Below the pieces are notes generated by a model. The model was not told the origin of the DNA and ran no database searches. It saw nothing but the letters and a program-made list of their open reading frames with translations. From a virus: a stretch of 64,000 nucleotides of DNA. Location: positions 1 to 64,000 of IMG/VR virus record IMGVR_UViG_3300042519_001303. One strand, given 5' to 3'. Positions 1 to 8,487 of the stretch are shown in pieces. How positions within the stretch are numbered: position 1 is the first letter of the stretch; every line of letters starts with the position of its first letter. The position numbers were made by a program, and so were the translations under genes.

Positions 1-2
1 TT

Positions 3-137
3 GGAGCCGCCGTTGCTACCTACACAGCCACACAGGACTGGAAGTTGACCCTAAATGCTCTTTGGGCTGCTGCTTTGCCTGTAGCTATGCGTTTCTTTAA
101 CCCCAATGATACTGCTTTTGGTAAGGGTGAAAAGTGA
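3..137 (+). CDS. Holin-like protein, C-terminal part (5' end outside window)
   Basis: An open frame enters from the left edge and ends at a TGA at 135-137, giving 44 residues that finish in GKGEK. It has a hydrophobic stretch rich in Ala, Leu and Trp (about residues 14-29: LTLNALWAAALPVAMR) followed by a short polar tail (FFNPNDTAFGKG). Small membrane proteins ending this way are common just upstream of phage endolysins, and the endolysin start (GTG 134) overlaps this stop as GTGA, which suggests translational coupling. A role in holin-type membrane permeabilisation is inferred from position and hydrophobicity. The N-terminus, and so the number of membrane segments, is not visible. Confidence 0.6.
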   Translation, partial: GAAVATYTATQDWKLTLNALWAAALPVAMRFFNPNDTAFGKGEK

Positions 138-940
138 ATTTACCCTTCATTAAACTTGTTGTTCCTACCGCCCTTAAACAGTATAAGAATGGTCAGCTAG
201 CTGACAGTGTTCTTGCGCCCATTAAAACCGGTGGAAAGATGTACGCACCAGTTGCGGCAGAGTTCAACAAGCTATATGACGCAGCAATTGCCGCTGGCAT
301 CAAGTTAAAGAACGTTGGTGACTACCGCTCATTCCAAGGCCAGTTGTCAATGTTTATGGATCGTTATGTAACAAATGACACTGGTACTGGGGTTACTCGT
401 CAATACGAGGGTAAGACCTGGTGGTTGAAGAAGGGCAAAGCTCCTTCGGCAGCCCCAGATCCAACCGGCCTTAAGGGTTCTAATCATGGTTGGGGTCTTG
501 CTATTGATCTTGGTTACGACCAGGGTGGTAAGACTGCATCGTTTGGTGTGAACGTTCCTGCGTTCCAGTGGATGTGCGCTAATGCTCCCAAGTATGGTTT
601 CTACCTTCAGGGTAATAACCCTGCCTCTAAAGAGTTTGAGGCTTGGCACTGGCAGTACGCTCTTGGTGACGCATCACCAGACGGTTCAGTACAGACCGCT
701 CCAGCAGCACCTGCAGCCGCTCCAGCAGGCGGTGGTATACAGTTTAATTATCCAGGTACTCCAGTAGGTTTGGGAACTAAGGGGCCAAGTGCGGCTCTTG
801 TGCAGGCAATCATTGGCGCAAAAGCCGATGGTGACTTTGGCCCCAAGTCTGTTGCTTCACTCAAAGCATGGCAAACTGCTAATGGTCTAACTGCGGATGG
901 CTCTGTTGGTCCTGTAACATGGAAGAAGATGTTCGGCTGA
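134..940 (+). CDS. Endolysin: M15/VanY-type peptidase plus peptidoglycan-binding domain
   Basis: This 268-residue enzyme should cleave host peptidoglycan peptides at lysis. Residues about 30-178 form a D-Ala-D-Ala carboxypeptidase-like (peptidase M15) domain: SNHGWGLAIDLG carries His118 and Asp125, and EAWHWQ carries Glu169 and His172, the expected zinc ligands and general base. An Ala/Pro-rich linker (about 188-200) leads to a C-terminal peptidoglycan-binding domain of the PG_binding_1 type (about 215-268; DGDFGPKSVASLKAWQ and DGSVGPVTW). It starts with GTG at 134, overlapping the stop of the holin-like gene. There is no signal peptide, so export would depend on the holin. Family assignment is secure; the exact bond cut is inferred from the M15 family. 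Confidence 0.93.
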   Translation: MNLPFIKLVVPTALKQYKNGQLADSVLAPIKTGGKMYAPVAAEFNKLYDAAIAAGIKLKNVGDYRSFQGQLSMFMDRYVTNDTGTGVTRQYEGKTWWLKKGKAPSAAPDPTGLKGSNHGWGLAIDLGYDQGGKTASFGVNVPAFQWMCANAPKYGFYLQGNNPASKEFEAWHWQYALGDASPDGSVQTAPAAPAAAPAGGGIQFNYPGTPVGLGTKGPSAALVQAIIGAKADGDFGPKSVASLKAWQTANGLTADGSVGPVTWKKMFG

Positions 941-954
941 TAAGGAGCCTTTAA

Positions 955-1689
955 ATGGCTGTTAAAATTCAATTAAGGCGTGGTACTACCTCTCAGTGGA
1001 CTAACGACATAGTTCTTTCTGCTGGTGAAGTAGGTGTCAACACCGAAACTAAGCAAATTAAAGTTGGTGATGGCAGTACAACCTGGGGAACTCTTCCATA
1101 CTTTGCCTCAGGTACTATTACCTCTGTAACCGCAGGTAATGGTATTACTGTTTACACTACTGCTGGTAGTAGCGCCTCAAGTGGTGCTATATCGGTTGCA
1201 GTTGATACCACATATGTTATGGCTCGTAACATTATTGATACTAAAGGCGACCTAATAGTTGGATCAGCAAATGATACTCCATCAATTTTACCTGTAAGCG
1301 CTACTGCTAACCACGTACTACTTGTAGACTCTACTACAGCAACTGGTGTTAAATGGGGGGCAGTTCCCACACTAAACCAAAACACAACTGGTACAGCCGC
1401 AACTGTCACGACTTCTGCTCAGCCAGCAATTACTTCTGCTGTAAACCTTGCCTCAGTTGGAACTATTACTTCTGGTACTTGGTCTGCAACTCTTGGAGCA
1501 ACTAGTGGTGCTAGCTTGACAGCATTAAATGCTAGTAATCTTTCTTCTGGAACAGTATCATCAGCACTTATGCCAGCTGTAATGTACACAACTGATGGTT
1601 CTGCTTCTACTAAAAAAATAACAATCCAAAATGGTGGCTCAGTTCCTACGACTAACCTTCGTAACGGCGATATTTGTTTCATTTACTAA
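955..1689 (+). CDS. Tail-fibre-like protein with Mtd-type N-terminal domain
   Basis: The first 50 residues carry the phage fibre N-terminal motif also seen in major tropism determinants: IQLRRGTTSQW, AGEVGVNT, then KVGDGSTTWGTLPY. This module usually attaches a fibre or appendage to the virion. The rest (244 residues in total) is rich in Thr, Ser, Ala, Gly and Val, typical of beta-structured fibre shafts. An AAGGAG ribosome-binding site sits about 8 bases before ATG 955. It is followed one base after its stop by the next fibre-like gene, so the two are probably co-translated. The receptor is unknown. Confidence 0.75.
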   Translation: MAVKIQLRRGTTSQWTNDIVLSAGEVGVNTETKQIKVGDGSTTWGTLPYFASGTITSVTAGNGITVYTTAGSSASSGAISVAVDTTYVMARNIIDTKGDLIVGSANDTPSILPVSATANHVLLVDSTTATGVKWGAVPTLNQNTTGTAATVTTSAQPAITSAVNLASVGTITSGTWSATLGATSGASLTALNASNLSSGTVSSALMPAVMYTTDGSASTKKITIQNGGSVPTTNLRNGDICFIY

Positions 1690-1690
1690 T

Positions 1691-3046
1691 ATGGCTACAT
1701 ACGTTTACAATAACGGTTGGCAACAACTAACAGGAACTGACAGACCTTACGTTTATGACGGAGCAAACTGGCAGGGCGTAAAACAAATATATGCATATGA
1801 TAATGGTGCTTGGAGACAGGCATATCAGTATGACAATACTGGGCCTACTATTGCATCATTATCTGCTGTTGATACTACTGCTGCATTTAATACTGACTCT
1901 GGTATGCAACGTGTAACTTGGGGGGCTATCACTGACAACCAGTCTGGAGTTGCTTCTGCAACTTTGAGTCGATGGTTTTATTCTTCAGATGGTGTATGGC
2001 AGGCAGAACAAACATGGAATATATCTTCCTCTTTGTCAGGCTCATACCTTGATTTATCTGTACCTACTACGCGACGTAAACAAGGTTCTGGTGTTACGTG
2101 GTACACGTATTACCGTATTACCACTGTTGACAACGCGGGAAACAGCTCAACTTTAGACGCTGGATTCTATTCAACAACCACTTACGACGTTACCGCTCCG
2201 TCAGTTTCACCCCCAAGTTCTAGCCCCAATGGTTCAAGTTATGATGTTTCATGGGGTGCTATTACTGATGGTGGTATGGGCGTTTCTTCAGCAACCATAT
2301 ATTCACTATATTATGGAACTAGTAGTGGTTTTGTTGCAGGATCAAGTTATGCAATTCCATCAGGTAGTTTTGGTGGTGGTTCAACCACATTTGGTGTTCC
2401 AACCAATAGACGAAATACTCCAGGTGGGGAAACTTGGGTTGTTTATTACTACATTATTGCTACTGATGCTGCTGGAAACTCATATCAAACTGGTGGTTCA
2501 ACTAGTAGATATACACGGCCATATGGTACATACAACATATCTGCTAACTCATCTAGGTCATATGACAGCGTAATACCTAGATGGTTCCCAACTGACTTTA
2601 GTGACCCAACTGATGTTAGAGCTGGAAATAGTAGCACCACTACTATGTCAAACTACACAGGTTTATTCTTTTATGGAACAAAACTTGCAGATGCTTGTTT
2701 AGGTTTTGAACCGGATAACGCAACTTTATTTGCACAGCGTAATGGTGGCTCAGGTAACTCTGGTACATATAGGTTTGCTCCTTGTACTAACGGATCACAA
2801 CCAGGTGGTGCACCATCAGTAAATACTTCTGATGTTGTAGATGTATACCTATCTGGTGAAAGTGCTGCAGCAAATGTTCCTATTATAAACTGGGCAACAA
2901 ATATTTCATCTGGTTCGGTTGGTAGTATTGCGTTAATACCAACCACTACATCAACCTCTGGTAATACATCTAACTTTAGACGTATGCACGGAGCTGGTCA
3001 AGGGCTTTATGGCCTAGGTGGAACAGTAACCCTGTCGTTTAACTAA
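1691..3046 (+). CDS. Virion surface/tail protein with repeated beta-sandwich-like modules
   Basis: I place the start at ATG 1691, one base after the previous stop, giving 451 residues; an in-frame upstream extension would read back into the fibre gene. The N-terminus repeats short Tyr/Gly/Trp units (YNNGWQ, YDGANWQ, YDNGAWR). Two similar blocks follow, each with a DVSWGAITD or RVTWGAITD strand and a VDNAGNSS or TDAAGNSY turn, as in Ig- or fibronectin-like domains of bacterial and phage surface proteins. The C-terminal third looks like a separate beta-rich head. Probably an appendage adhesin working with the upstream fibre protein; no catalytic motif is visible. Confidence 0.6.
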   Translation: MATYVYNNGWQQLTGTDRPYVYDGANWQGVKQIYAYDNGAWRQAYQYDNTGPTIASLSAVDTTAAFNTDSGMQRVTWGAITDNQSGVASATLSRWFYSSDGVWQAEQTWNISSSLSGSYLDLSVPTTRRKQGSGVTWYTYYRITTVDNAGNSSTLDAGFYSTTTYDVTAPSVSPPSSSPNGSSYDVSWGAITDGGMGVSSATIYSLYYGTSSGFVAGSSYAIPSGSFGGGSTTFGVPTNRRNTPGGETWVVYYYIIATDAAGNSYQTGGSTSRYTRPYGTYNISANSSRSYDSVIPRWFPTDFSDPTDVRAGNSSTTTMSNYTGLFFYGTKLADACLGFEPDNATLFAQRNGGSGNSGTYRFAPCTNGSQPGGAPSVNTSDVVDVYLSGESAAANVPIINWATNISSGSVGSIALIPTTTSTSGNTSNFRRMHGAGQGLYGLGGTVTLSFN

Positions 3047-3059
3047 GGAGTAATGCAAC

Positions 3060-3749
3060 ATGGCAATGGACCCAAATCTAAGTGCTTATCTAAAACAATT
3101 AGCAAAAGTTAGAGCTAAGATTACACAAGAACAAGGTGGTATGCCCCCAAAGGTAAAACCAGGTTCTCCTGGTTGGGCTACTGAGCAATTCTATGAACTC
3201 CCTGACGGTACTATTATTGAAATACCTACCAGGCCTGGTAAAGACCAATGGGGTATTCCAGAAGGTGAAGATCTAGAAGAATTTGAACAAGATACCCAAG
3301 CTGACCGGCAAAAAAAAGAATTAGAAGAAAAGGGTATTGATCCAAAAGATGTAACTTGTGAAGATTTATTTCCGCACCTTTTTGGGTTAGTTGAATTAAC
3401 TCCATCTGCAGTTTATGGTGCAGGTCAATCTGGTGAAAGCTCACGGATTGCACAGTACCAGTTTGTCTCTACAAGTAAGTGTAGAGTAGGAGGAGCAGAA
3501 GATGCAATACTAGGATATCTTTATGTCAAGTTTATAAAAAAGGGAACAGTAGTAAAATACGGTCCAATAACCGCAAAACAGTTTAAAACATTTAAAAATT
3601 CAGAGTCATTTGGGGTGCAATGTATAGGTGCTTCCCAAAATCCTGATCCTGCCTATGGCCTTACATCTACTATAAAGCTAGTAAACTTTGGCATGGAGTA
3701 TGTAGGAGATATGCCGGGAGGCGAAGAAGAAGCTGGAGAGGAAGAGTAA
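3060..3749 (+). CDS. Unknown acidic protein with possible KTSC-like C-terminus
   Basis: A 229-residue protein preceded by a TAAGGAG site. The N-terminal half is charged and probably partly disordered (PGSPGW, EGEDLEEFEQ). The C-terminal half contains GYLYVKFIKKGTVVKYGPI followed by FKTFKNSESFG, whose spacing loosely resembles the KTSC domain of small phage and bacterial proteins; this is a weak resemblance. It ends in a run of Glu residues. Three conserved-looking cysteines (CEDL, SKCRV, VQCIG) are spread through it. Its place between fibre genes and the terminase does not define a role. Confidence 0.55.
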   Translation: MAMDPNLSAYLKQLAKVRAKITQEQGGMPPKVKPGSPGWATEQFYELPDGTIIEIPTRPGKDQWGIPEGEDLEEFEQDTQADRQKKELEEKGIDPKDVTCEDLFPHLFGLVELTPSAVYGAGQSGESSRIAQYQFVSTSKCRVGGAEDAILGYLYVKFIKKGTVVKYGPITAKQFKTFKNSESFGVQCIGASQNPDPAYGLTSTIKLVNFGMEYVGDMPGGEEEAGEEE

Positions 3750-3758
3750 CACAATATT

Positions 3759-4091
3759 ATGTTTATAATAAGTTTAGTTGTTTTAATGATAACAATAGGG
3801 GCATATTTCTTATTTCGAGACACCTTAAATAAGTTGCAATATTTAGGCCCAATCTATTGGATTACCAGAGATAACACCAGGTTAACCACACCTTTTATAT
3901 CTATCGGCTTCATGCGACAGATAGCGTCACCTTGGAAAATAGGTAAAGGTATACAATTTGCCTACAAAAACTATTCATTTCAAATAGGTTTTTGCCGTAA
4001 GTCCACCCACACTGATGAAACTTCAGGTATCCTAGGAGCACTAGGTGGAAGATACCTAGATGATGATGCTGATACAATTCGAAAGTGGTAA
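3759..4091 (+). CDS. Small membrane-anchored protein of unknown function
   Basis: 110 residues. The first 19 (MFIISLVVLMITIGAYFLF) form one clear membrane segment, followed by a polar domain rich in aromatic residues. It could be an inner-membrane protein with a cytoplasmic or periplasmic soluble part; there is no signal-peptidase motif. Its stop (4089-4091) lies just before the next start. No family was recognised. Confidence 0.55.
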   Translation: MFIISLVVLMITIGAYFLFRDTLNKLQYLGPIYWITRDNTRLTTPFISIGFMRQIASPWKIGKGIQFAYKNYSFQIGFCRKSTHTDETSGILGALGGRYLDDDADTIRKW

Positions 4092-4093
4092 CA

Positions 4094-4315
4094 ATGTTCT
4101 TTAAAAAGGCAGACGAACCAATTAAAAAGATTAAAAGAATTGAGCGTTCAGACACTCCAACATTAATTAATTGGATGGATGCTACTATTATGGGGTTGGG
4201 TAAAGCCTTTGATGATTGGCGTTTTAAAGATCTTCCAGAATCAGATGTCACTCAACACATAGACATTTTAAAGTCACTATGGACTGAACTATCAGAACGT
4301 ATGGCAGAAAAGTAG
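4094..4315 (+). CDS. Small hypothetical protein
   Basis: 73 residues from ATG 4094; an in-frame GTG at 4085 would add three residues and overlap the previous gene. The sequence starts MFFKKADEPIKKIKRIER, is basic at the N-terminus, and then becomes an amphipathic helical stretch (DATIMGLGKAFDDW, HIDILKSLWTELSERM). No domain recognised. It lies in a run of short genes leading to the large terminase. Confidence 0.5.
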   Translation: MFFKKADEPIKKIKRIERSDTPTLINWMDATIMGLGKAFDDWRFKDLPESDVTQHIDILKSLWTELSERMAEK

Positions 4316-4323
4316 GTAACAAA

Positions 4324-4620
4324 ATGAACAAGCCAAATATGGATAAGGGTAATCTAAACCCATCGCGCAAAGCTATACTACGTAGCAATAACAAAGATAG
4401 CTTGTATTTAAATAACTTAGTAGACCACCTTAATCACTTAGGTTATGATTTTGGCTGCGTATCTAGCATTATTTCTAGTACTGCTGAATCTTCTACTTAC
4501 CTTGTAAGTCTTCCTGACTTGTTCTATCTTGTTGATAGAATCAATGAATCACTAGGAATGCCTAAGAAACCTCTAGAAGTACCTGATCAAGGGGTATTGT
4601 TCACTGACGATGCTCTATAA
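4324..4620 (+). CDS. Small hypothetical protein upstream of terminase
   Basis: 98 residues with a TAGGTAAC leader before ATG 4324. It is predicted mixed alpha/beta, with no membrane segment, cysteine cluster or known motif. It ends eight bases before the large terminase start. A small terminase subunit often occupies this position, but the sequence lacks a recognisable HTH, so I do not assign that function. Confidence 0.5.
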   Translation: MNKPNMDKGNLNPSRKAILRSNNKDSLYLNNLVDHLNHLGYDFGCVSSIISSTAESSTYLVSLPDLFYLVDRINESLGMPKKPLEVPDQGVLFTDDAL

Positions 4621-4627
4621 TTAGAGC

Positions 4628-6187
4628 ATGCAAGAACTACTAGAAGATGGGTCTTCGCCTGAAGATATTCAGGCAGTTGAACTAGACGAAACATCACAAG
4701 AATTTATTGATCAGCTTGTTTTAAAGCTTATCCTTTTTACGGAAGAATTTTGTAACGTAACCTTCTTCCCCTATCAAGTTCCTATTGCTTACCGAGTAAT
4801 TGAGTCAATAGTTATTGGTGATGGTGAAGAACTAACTTTAGTAGCTACTCGACAGTCTGGTAAGTCAGAAGTACTATCTAATGTGCTTGCATCAATGATG
4901 GTTATCCTTCCCAAGCTTTCAAAGGTCTATCCAACTTGGTTAGGTAAGTTTGAAAAGGGTTTTTGGTGTGGTGTTTTTGCCCCGGTTGAAGATCAGGCTG
5001 ACACTGTGTTTAGCCGAATCGTTAACAAGCTAACCAGTGAACACGCCATGGATTTCTTGCTTGATCCAGAGATTGATGACAAAGCTACATCGGGTGGATC
5101 ACGTGGTAAAGGTCGCATAATCAGCCTCAAGCACTCTGGGTCACTCTGCCGTATGCAAACTTGTAACCCTAAAGCAAAGATTGAGTCTAAGACTTACCAC
5201 TTTGTACTTATTGACGAAGCTCAAGAAGCTGACGAGTACATGATTGCAAAATCAATTAAGCCCATGTTGGCGTTCAATAACGGGTCTATTGCATTAACTG
5301 GTACGGCTACTCGTAACAAATCATACTTTTATAAAATGATTCAGTTTAATAAACGCAGAGATGTAAACAGTAAACGTAATCATAGGCAGTGTCATTTTGA
5401 ATATGACTGGAGAACTGCTGCAAAATATAATGAAAACTATGCTAAGTTTATTGGTAAAGAGAAGGTAAGAATCGGAGAAGATTCTGATGAATTTCAAATG
5501 TCCTACTGTAACAAGTGGGTTCTTGAAAAGGGTATGTTTGTAAGTGATGATCGTTTGTCTCGGATGTATGACACATCCATGGGTATTGTCAAACAATGGT
5601 GGCGTACACCAGTAGTTGTAGGCATTGACGTAGCTCGTTCAAATGACTCCACAGTTGTTACTGTGTGTTGGGTTGACTGGGATCGTCCTGATGGCTTTGG
5701 GTTCTATGAACATAGAGTTCTTAATTGGCTTGAAATCAATAATGAAGAATGGGAATCTCAGTATTTTGAAATTATTGATTTCTTAAGAAACTATAATGTA
5801 TACCGTATTGGTGTTGACTCTCAGGGTGTTGGTGGCGCTGTTGCAGAACGTCTACAAATACTTATGCCTAAGATTGACGTAGTGGCTGTTACTTCTGATG
5901 CCAAGACTCAAAATGACCGCTGGGTTCACTTAACTGAGTTAATTCAACGTGATCAATTGGTTATTCCTGGACATTCTAAAGCACGTCGTACACGTAGCTG
6001 GAAACGTTTTAATCAGCAAATGTCTGACCTTGAAAAGGTGTATAGAGGACCTTACATGCTTGCTGCTGCGCCTGAAGAAAAGGGAGCCTTTGATGACTTT
6101 CCAGATAGTTTAGCAATAGCTTGTGCTATGTCAGTATTAGATACAATGCCAATGGTTAGTGTGTCTGATAACCCGTTCTTCAGATAA
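4628..6187 (+). CDS. terL: Terminase large subunit (packaging ATPase-nuclease)
   Basis: 519 residues, normal for the family. The N-terminal ATPase has a Walker A-like TRQSGKS at residues 74-80, a Walker B FVLIDEA at 192-198 and a coupling motif in LTGTAT (about 223-228). The C-terminal RNase H-like nuclease shows its acidic residues in GIDVAR (Asp334), GVDSQGVG (Asp397) and FDDFPDS (Asp490/Asp493). It drives DNA into the prohead through the portal and cuts the concatemer. No confident small subunit is adjacent; the HTH-like gene at 6890 is one candidate. Confidence 0.95.
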   Translation: MQELLEDGSSPEDIQAVELDETSQEFIDQLVLKLILFTEEFCNVTFFPYQVPIAYRVIESIVIGDGEELTLVATRQSGKSEVLSNVLASMMVILPKLSKVYPTWLGKFEKGFWCGVFAPVEDQADTVFSRIVNKLTSEHAMDFLLDPEIDDKATSGGSRGKGRIISLKHSGSLCRMQTCNPKAKIESKTYHFVLIDEAQEADEYMIAKSIKPMLAFNNGSIALTGTATRNKSYFYKMIQFNKRRDVNSKRNHRQCHFEYDWRTAAKYNENYAKFIGKEKVRIGEDSDEFQMSYCNKWVLEKGMFVSDDRLSRMYDTSMGIVKQWWRTPVVVGIDVARSNDSTVVTVCWVDWDRPDGFGFYEHRVLNWLEINNEEWESQYFEIIDFLRNYNVYRIGVDSQGVGGAVAERLQILMPKIDVVAVTSDAKTQNDRWVHLTELIQRDQLVIPGHSKARRTRSWKRFNQQMSDLEKVYRGPYMLAAAPEEKGAFDDFPDSLAIACAMSVLDTMPMVSVSDNPFFR

Positions 6188-6189
6188 GC

Positions 6190-6255
6190 ATGCCAAAACG
6201 TGGTAATCTAAATATACAAACTTCCATTCCACTAGGAGGAAAACTATGGCTGTAG
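6190..6255 (+). CDS. Possible 21-residue leader peptide
   Basis: An ATG three bases after the terminase stop opens 21 codons (MPKRGNLNIQTSIPLGGKLW then Leu and stop) that run across the AGGAGG site and start of the next gene. No ribosome-binding site of its own was seen. It may be a coupling leader or chance; kept at low confidence. Confidence 0.2.
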   Translation: MPKRGNLNIQTSIPLGGKLWL

Positions 6256-6647
6256 GCCCCACCCCCATGTTCCCAGAAGCCCAGCAAACTATGTTTGAGC
6301 GTTCAATGGCGCCAAGCATCCCTGGCAACCGCGGACCATTGCGTTTTGAAGAAGGTATTGCAACTGACACTGACGTTCCGTACGACTTTGGTGTAGGTGC
6401 TTACGAAGACACCGCTCCGGCTCCTGGTCGTGAAAATCACACCAACCCTGAGATGTTCTTCAAGTACCCCGAAGAGACCATGCGTGAGCGCGCTCATGTT
6501 GGTTCGGCTTCTTGGATTGAAGCCCCCCAGCACCTTCAGGAATTTGTTGAAGGCAGCATGGCCGGCGATGCTATGCCGCAATTTGAATACTCATATAACA
6601 CGGGTGGCCGTATGAATCTGCCAAACCCGACCGTTGTTTCTGGCTGA
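6246..6647 (+). CDS. Hypothetical protein, Pro/Glu/Met-rich
   Basis: 133 residues behind a strong AGGAGG site at 6235-6240. It has no membrane segment and no known motif; it is rich in Pro, Gly and Met with short aromatic patches (FFKYPEETMRERAHVG, ASWIEAPQHLQEF). The texture resembles the small proteins at 52245-54428, suggesting a possible virion-associated or disordered accessory role, which is inference only. Confidence 0.55.
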   Translation: MAVGPTPMFPEAQQTMFERSMAPSIPGNRGPLRFEEGIATDTDVPYDFGVGAYEDTAPAPGRENHTNPEMFFKYPEETMRERAHVGSASWIEAPQHLQEFVEGSMAGDAMPQFEYSYNTGGRMNLPNPTVVSG

Positions 6648-6662
6648 AACCTGGTAGAGTAG

Positions 6663-6684
6663 ATGCTCCGTACTTAAGGAGCAT
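6663..6684 (+). promoter_or_regulatory. Hairpin sequestering the ribosome-binding site of the 6687 gene
   Basis: ATGCTCC (6663-6669) pairs perfectly with GGAGCAT (6678-6684) across an 8-base loop. The right arm contains the GGAG that serves ATG 6687, so the folded mRNA would hide the site. It could also act as a weak attenuator for the upstream gene; there is no U-tract. Confidence 0.4.
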
Positions 6685-6686
6685 TA

Positions 6687-6848
6687 ATGACCCCTCATCA
6701 ACTAGAACTACTTTCAAAGTACCTTCAGCGAGTTGTCGCTAGAGGCGCAGAAGAAGAACAAGAATTGTATTCATTAATACAATCAGTAACACGCTTGTCA
6801 AACTCCTGCAATAATGTGTATACTAAAGAAGGCAAAACAGCCGCATAA
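6687..6848 (+). CDS. Small hypothetical protein, 53 residues
   Basis: ATG 6687 follows AAGGAG by five bases and opens 53 codons ending TAA 6846-6848. The peptide starts MTPHQLELLSKYLQRVVARG and is mostly helical and charged (AEEEQELYSLI), with one Cys. No family recognised. Good ribosome-binding site and codon pattern support it as real. Confidence 0.5.
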   Translation: MTPHQLELLSKYLQRVVARGAEEEQELYSLIQSVTRLSNSCNNVYTKEGKTAA

Positions 6849-6889
6849 CAACTGCTGGTATTCCAGTGGGGTAACACAAGGAGTATCAC

Positions 6890-7165
6890 ATGTCCGATTC
6901 CTCAAGTCTGATTGCAGACTTAACGGAGAGACAAGCGAATGCACTTCGTCAAAAGTGCTCGTTCACTCGCATAAAAGAAAGCATGAATCCAGACGAGCAT
7001 GCTGCAGTAAACAAAGCTGAAGAAGAAATCAAAGTAGATACTGGGAATGGTAGAGCAAAGACTTACTCCTGTTCCTGGTTATCTGAAGTACTTACAAAGA
7101 ATGGTTATCCAGTAAGCTCTAGCACTATCTCCCGTCATATGAACGGGCGGTGTGGTTGTGAGTAA
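6890..7165 (+). CDS. Small HTH-like DNA-binding protein
   Basis: 91 residues behind AAGGAG. The C-terminal half reads SWLSEVLTKNGYPVSSSTIS then RHMNGRCGC, which has the rhythm of a helix-turn-helix (helix, Gly turn, recognition helix with SSSTISRH), ending in a Cys-x-Cys. Lying between the terminase and the phosphoesterase/portal, it might be a small terminase subunit or a regulator; neither can be proven here. Its last 14 bases overlap the next gene. Confidence 0.5.
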   Translation: MSDSSSLIADLTERQANALRQKCSFTRIKESMNPDEHAAVNKAEEEIKVDTGNGRAKTYSCSWLSEVLTKNGYPVSSSTISRHMNGRCGCE

Positions 7166-8150
7166 TTTGGTATCTGCTTTATCCAATAATCTGTCAAATG
7201 CACCTGAGTGGCCCTTAGTTCAACCAGGGCCTTCAGTAAAAATGCCAACAATTAAAGTTAAACCTTCATCAAACGCCCCAGGTTACCAAACCTGTGTAAT
7301 CCTTCCGGATATGCAGATTGGGTATTTCCGTGCCCGTAATGGTGAATTAGAGGCCACTCATGACGAGCACGCCATTGAGATGGCTTTAGCTATTACTAAA
7401 TCATTAAATCCAGACATGATTGTGCTAGTTGGAGACAACTTGGACTTTCCTGAATTTGGAAAATACCGCCTTAGTAGTGCTTATGCATTAACTACACAAG
7501 CGTCCATTGACCGTGCTACAACCCTTGGAGCACAGCTGCGGACGTATGCTCCTAACGCTAAGATTGTATGGCTAGCTGGAAACCATGAAGAAAGATTGGT
7601 GAACTTTGTACTCGACAATGCGAAAGCTGCCTTTGGCATCCGTAAAGGTAATACTCCGGAATCCTGGCCTGTTCTTAGTATTCCTTATCTCTGTCGTTTC
7701 GACGATTATGGGATACATTATGTACCGGGCTATCCAGCTGGACAATTTTGGATCAACGAAAGACTCCGCGTCATCCACGGCACAAAAGTACGCAGTAACG
7801 GGTCGACAGCGCATGCGTATCTCAACACAGAAAAGACCTCAGTCTTATATGGTCACATCCACCGGCGTGAATGGGCTGAACGGTCCCGTGACGATTGGGA
7901 TGGTGCAAAGACCATCATGGCCGCATCCCCTGGCACGTTGGCAAGATGCGACGGCACCGTCCCATCTACCAAAGGGTCCATCGACTTGGACGGTAGACCT
8001 ATGACCATCGTAGAAGACTGGCAGCAAGGTATTGGAATAGTTACCTTTGAACCAGGTGATGGTGCGTTTTGGTATGAACAAGTGCCGTTCCATAACGGGT
8101 CGGCCTTTTTTAGAGGGAAGTTTTATAGTGCAGAAAAAGAAGAAAGCTGA
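7152..8150 (+). CDS. Calcineurin-like metallophosphoesterase
   Basis: 332 residues. Motifs in order: LPDMQIG (Asp53 with Gln where many family members have His), VGDNLD (94-98), GNHEER (143-148), VIHGT, and GHIHRREW near residue 236. These are the di-metal ligands of the metallophosphoesterase fold. Substrate is unknown; phage versions can act on nucleic acid ends, cyclic nucleotides or phosphoproteins. Starts are GTG at 7152 or 7158, overlapping the HTH-like gene. Its position between terminase and portal is odd for a metabolic enzyme. Confidence 0.85.
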   Translation: MVVSNLVSALSNNLSNAPEWPLVQPGPSVKMPTIKVKPSSNAPGYQTCVILPDMQIGYFRARNGELEATHDEHAIEMALAITKSLNPDMIVLVGDNLDFPEFGKYRLSSAYALTTQASIDRATTLGAQLRTYAPNAKIVWLAGNHEERLVNFVLDNAKAAFGIRKGNTPESWPVLSIPYLCRFDDYGIHYVPGYPAGQFWINERLRVIHGTKVRSNGSTAHAYLNTEKTSVLYGHIHRREWAERSRDDWDGAKTIMAASPGTLARCDGTVPSTKGSIDLDGRPMTIVEDWQQGIGIVTFEPGDGAFWYEQVPFHNGSAFFRGKFYSAEKEES

Positions 8151-8487
8151 CATCCCCACAACTCCACAACTAGCCATAGTTACTTGGCTAGATGCGTTTG
8201 ATGGACCCACTGGTTGGATGGACCCAAAGTCCTACAAGCCTAACCCAATACGCCCAATAAGCATTGGTTGGGTTATTCCAGATTTTTTAGAAGATTATAT
8301 AACTCTTGCTGGAACATTCCTAGTTGATACTAACGAAGAAAACAAAGAATCTAAGGCAGAATATTATAGCAATCCTGCTCATATCCCACTTAAAATGGTA
8401 CAATCAATAACATACATTGATGCACCTATTGACATAGTTGACTTAATGTTGTCCGATTTTAACACCAGGGGTTTTAATGCCGATTGA
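8128..8487 (+). CDS. Hypothetical protein before the portal
   Basis: I choose GTG 8128, which follows GAGGGAAG and gives 119 residues; a longer in-frame version would overlap the phosphoesterase by about 100 bases. The N-terminus is Lys-rich (QKKKKADIP). The body contains TWLDAFDGPTGWMDP and SIGWVIPDFLEDYITLAG, aromatic-rich and probably a compact alpha/beta fold. It overlaps the portal start by 11 bases. No function recognised. Confidence 0.55.
   Translation: MQKKKKADIPTTPQLAIVTWLDAFDGPTGWMDPKSYKPNPIRPISIGWVIPDFLEDYITLAGTFLVDTNEENKESKAEYYSNPAHIPLKMVQSITYIDAPIDIVDLMLSDFNTRGFNAD

Noticed and set aside
8047-8127. Upstream extension of the gene at 8128
   Set aside because: Would overlap the phosphoesterase end by about 100 bases and lacks a ribosome-binding site; GTG 8128 has GAGGGAAG at good spacing.
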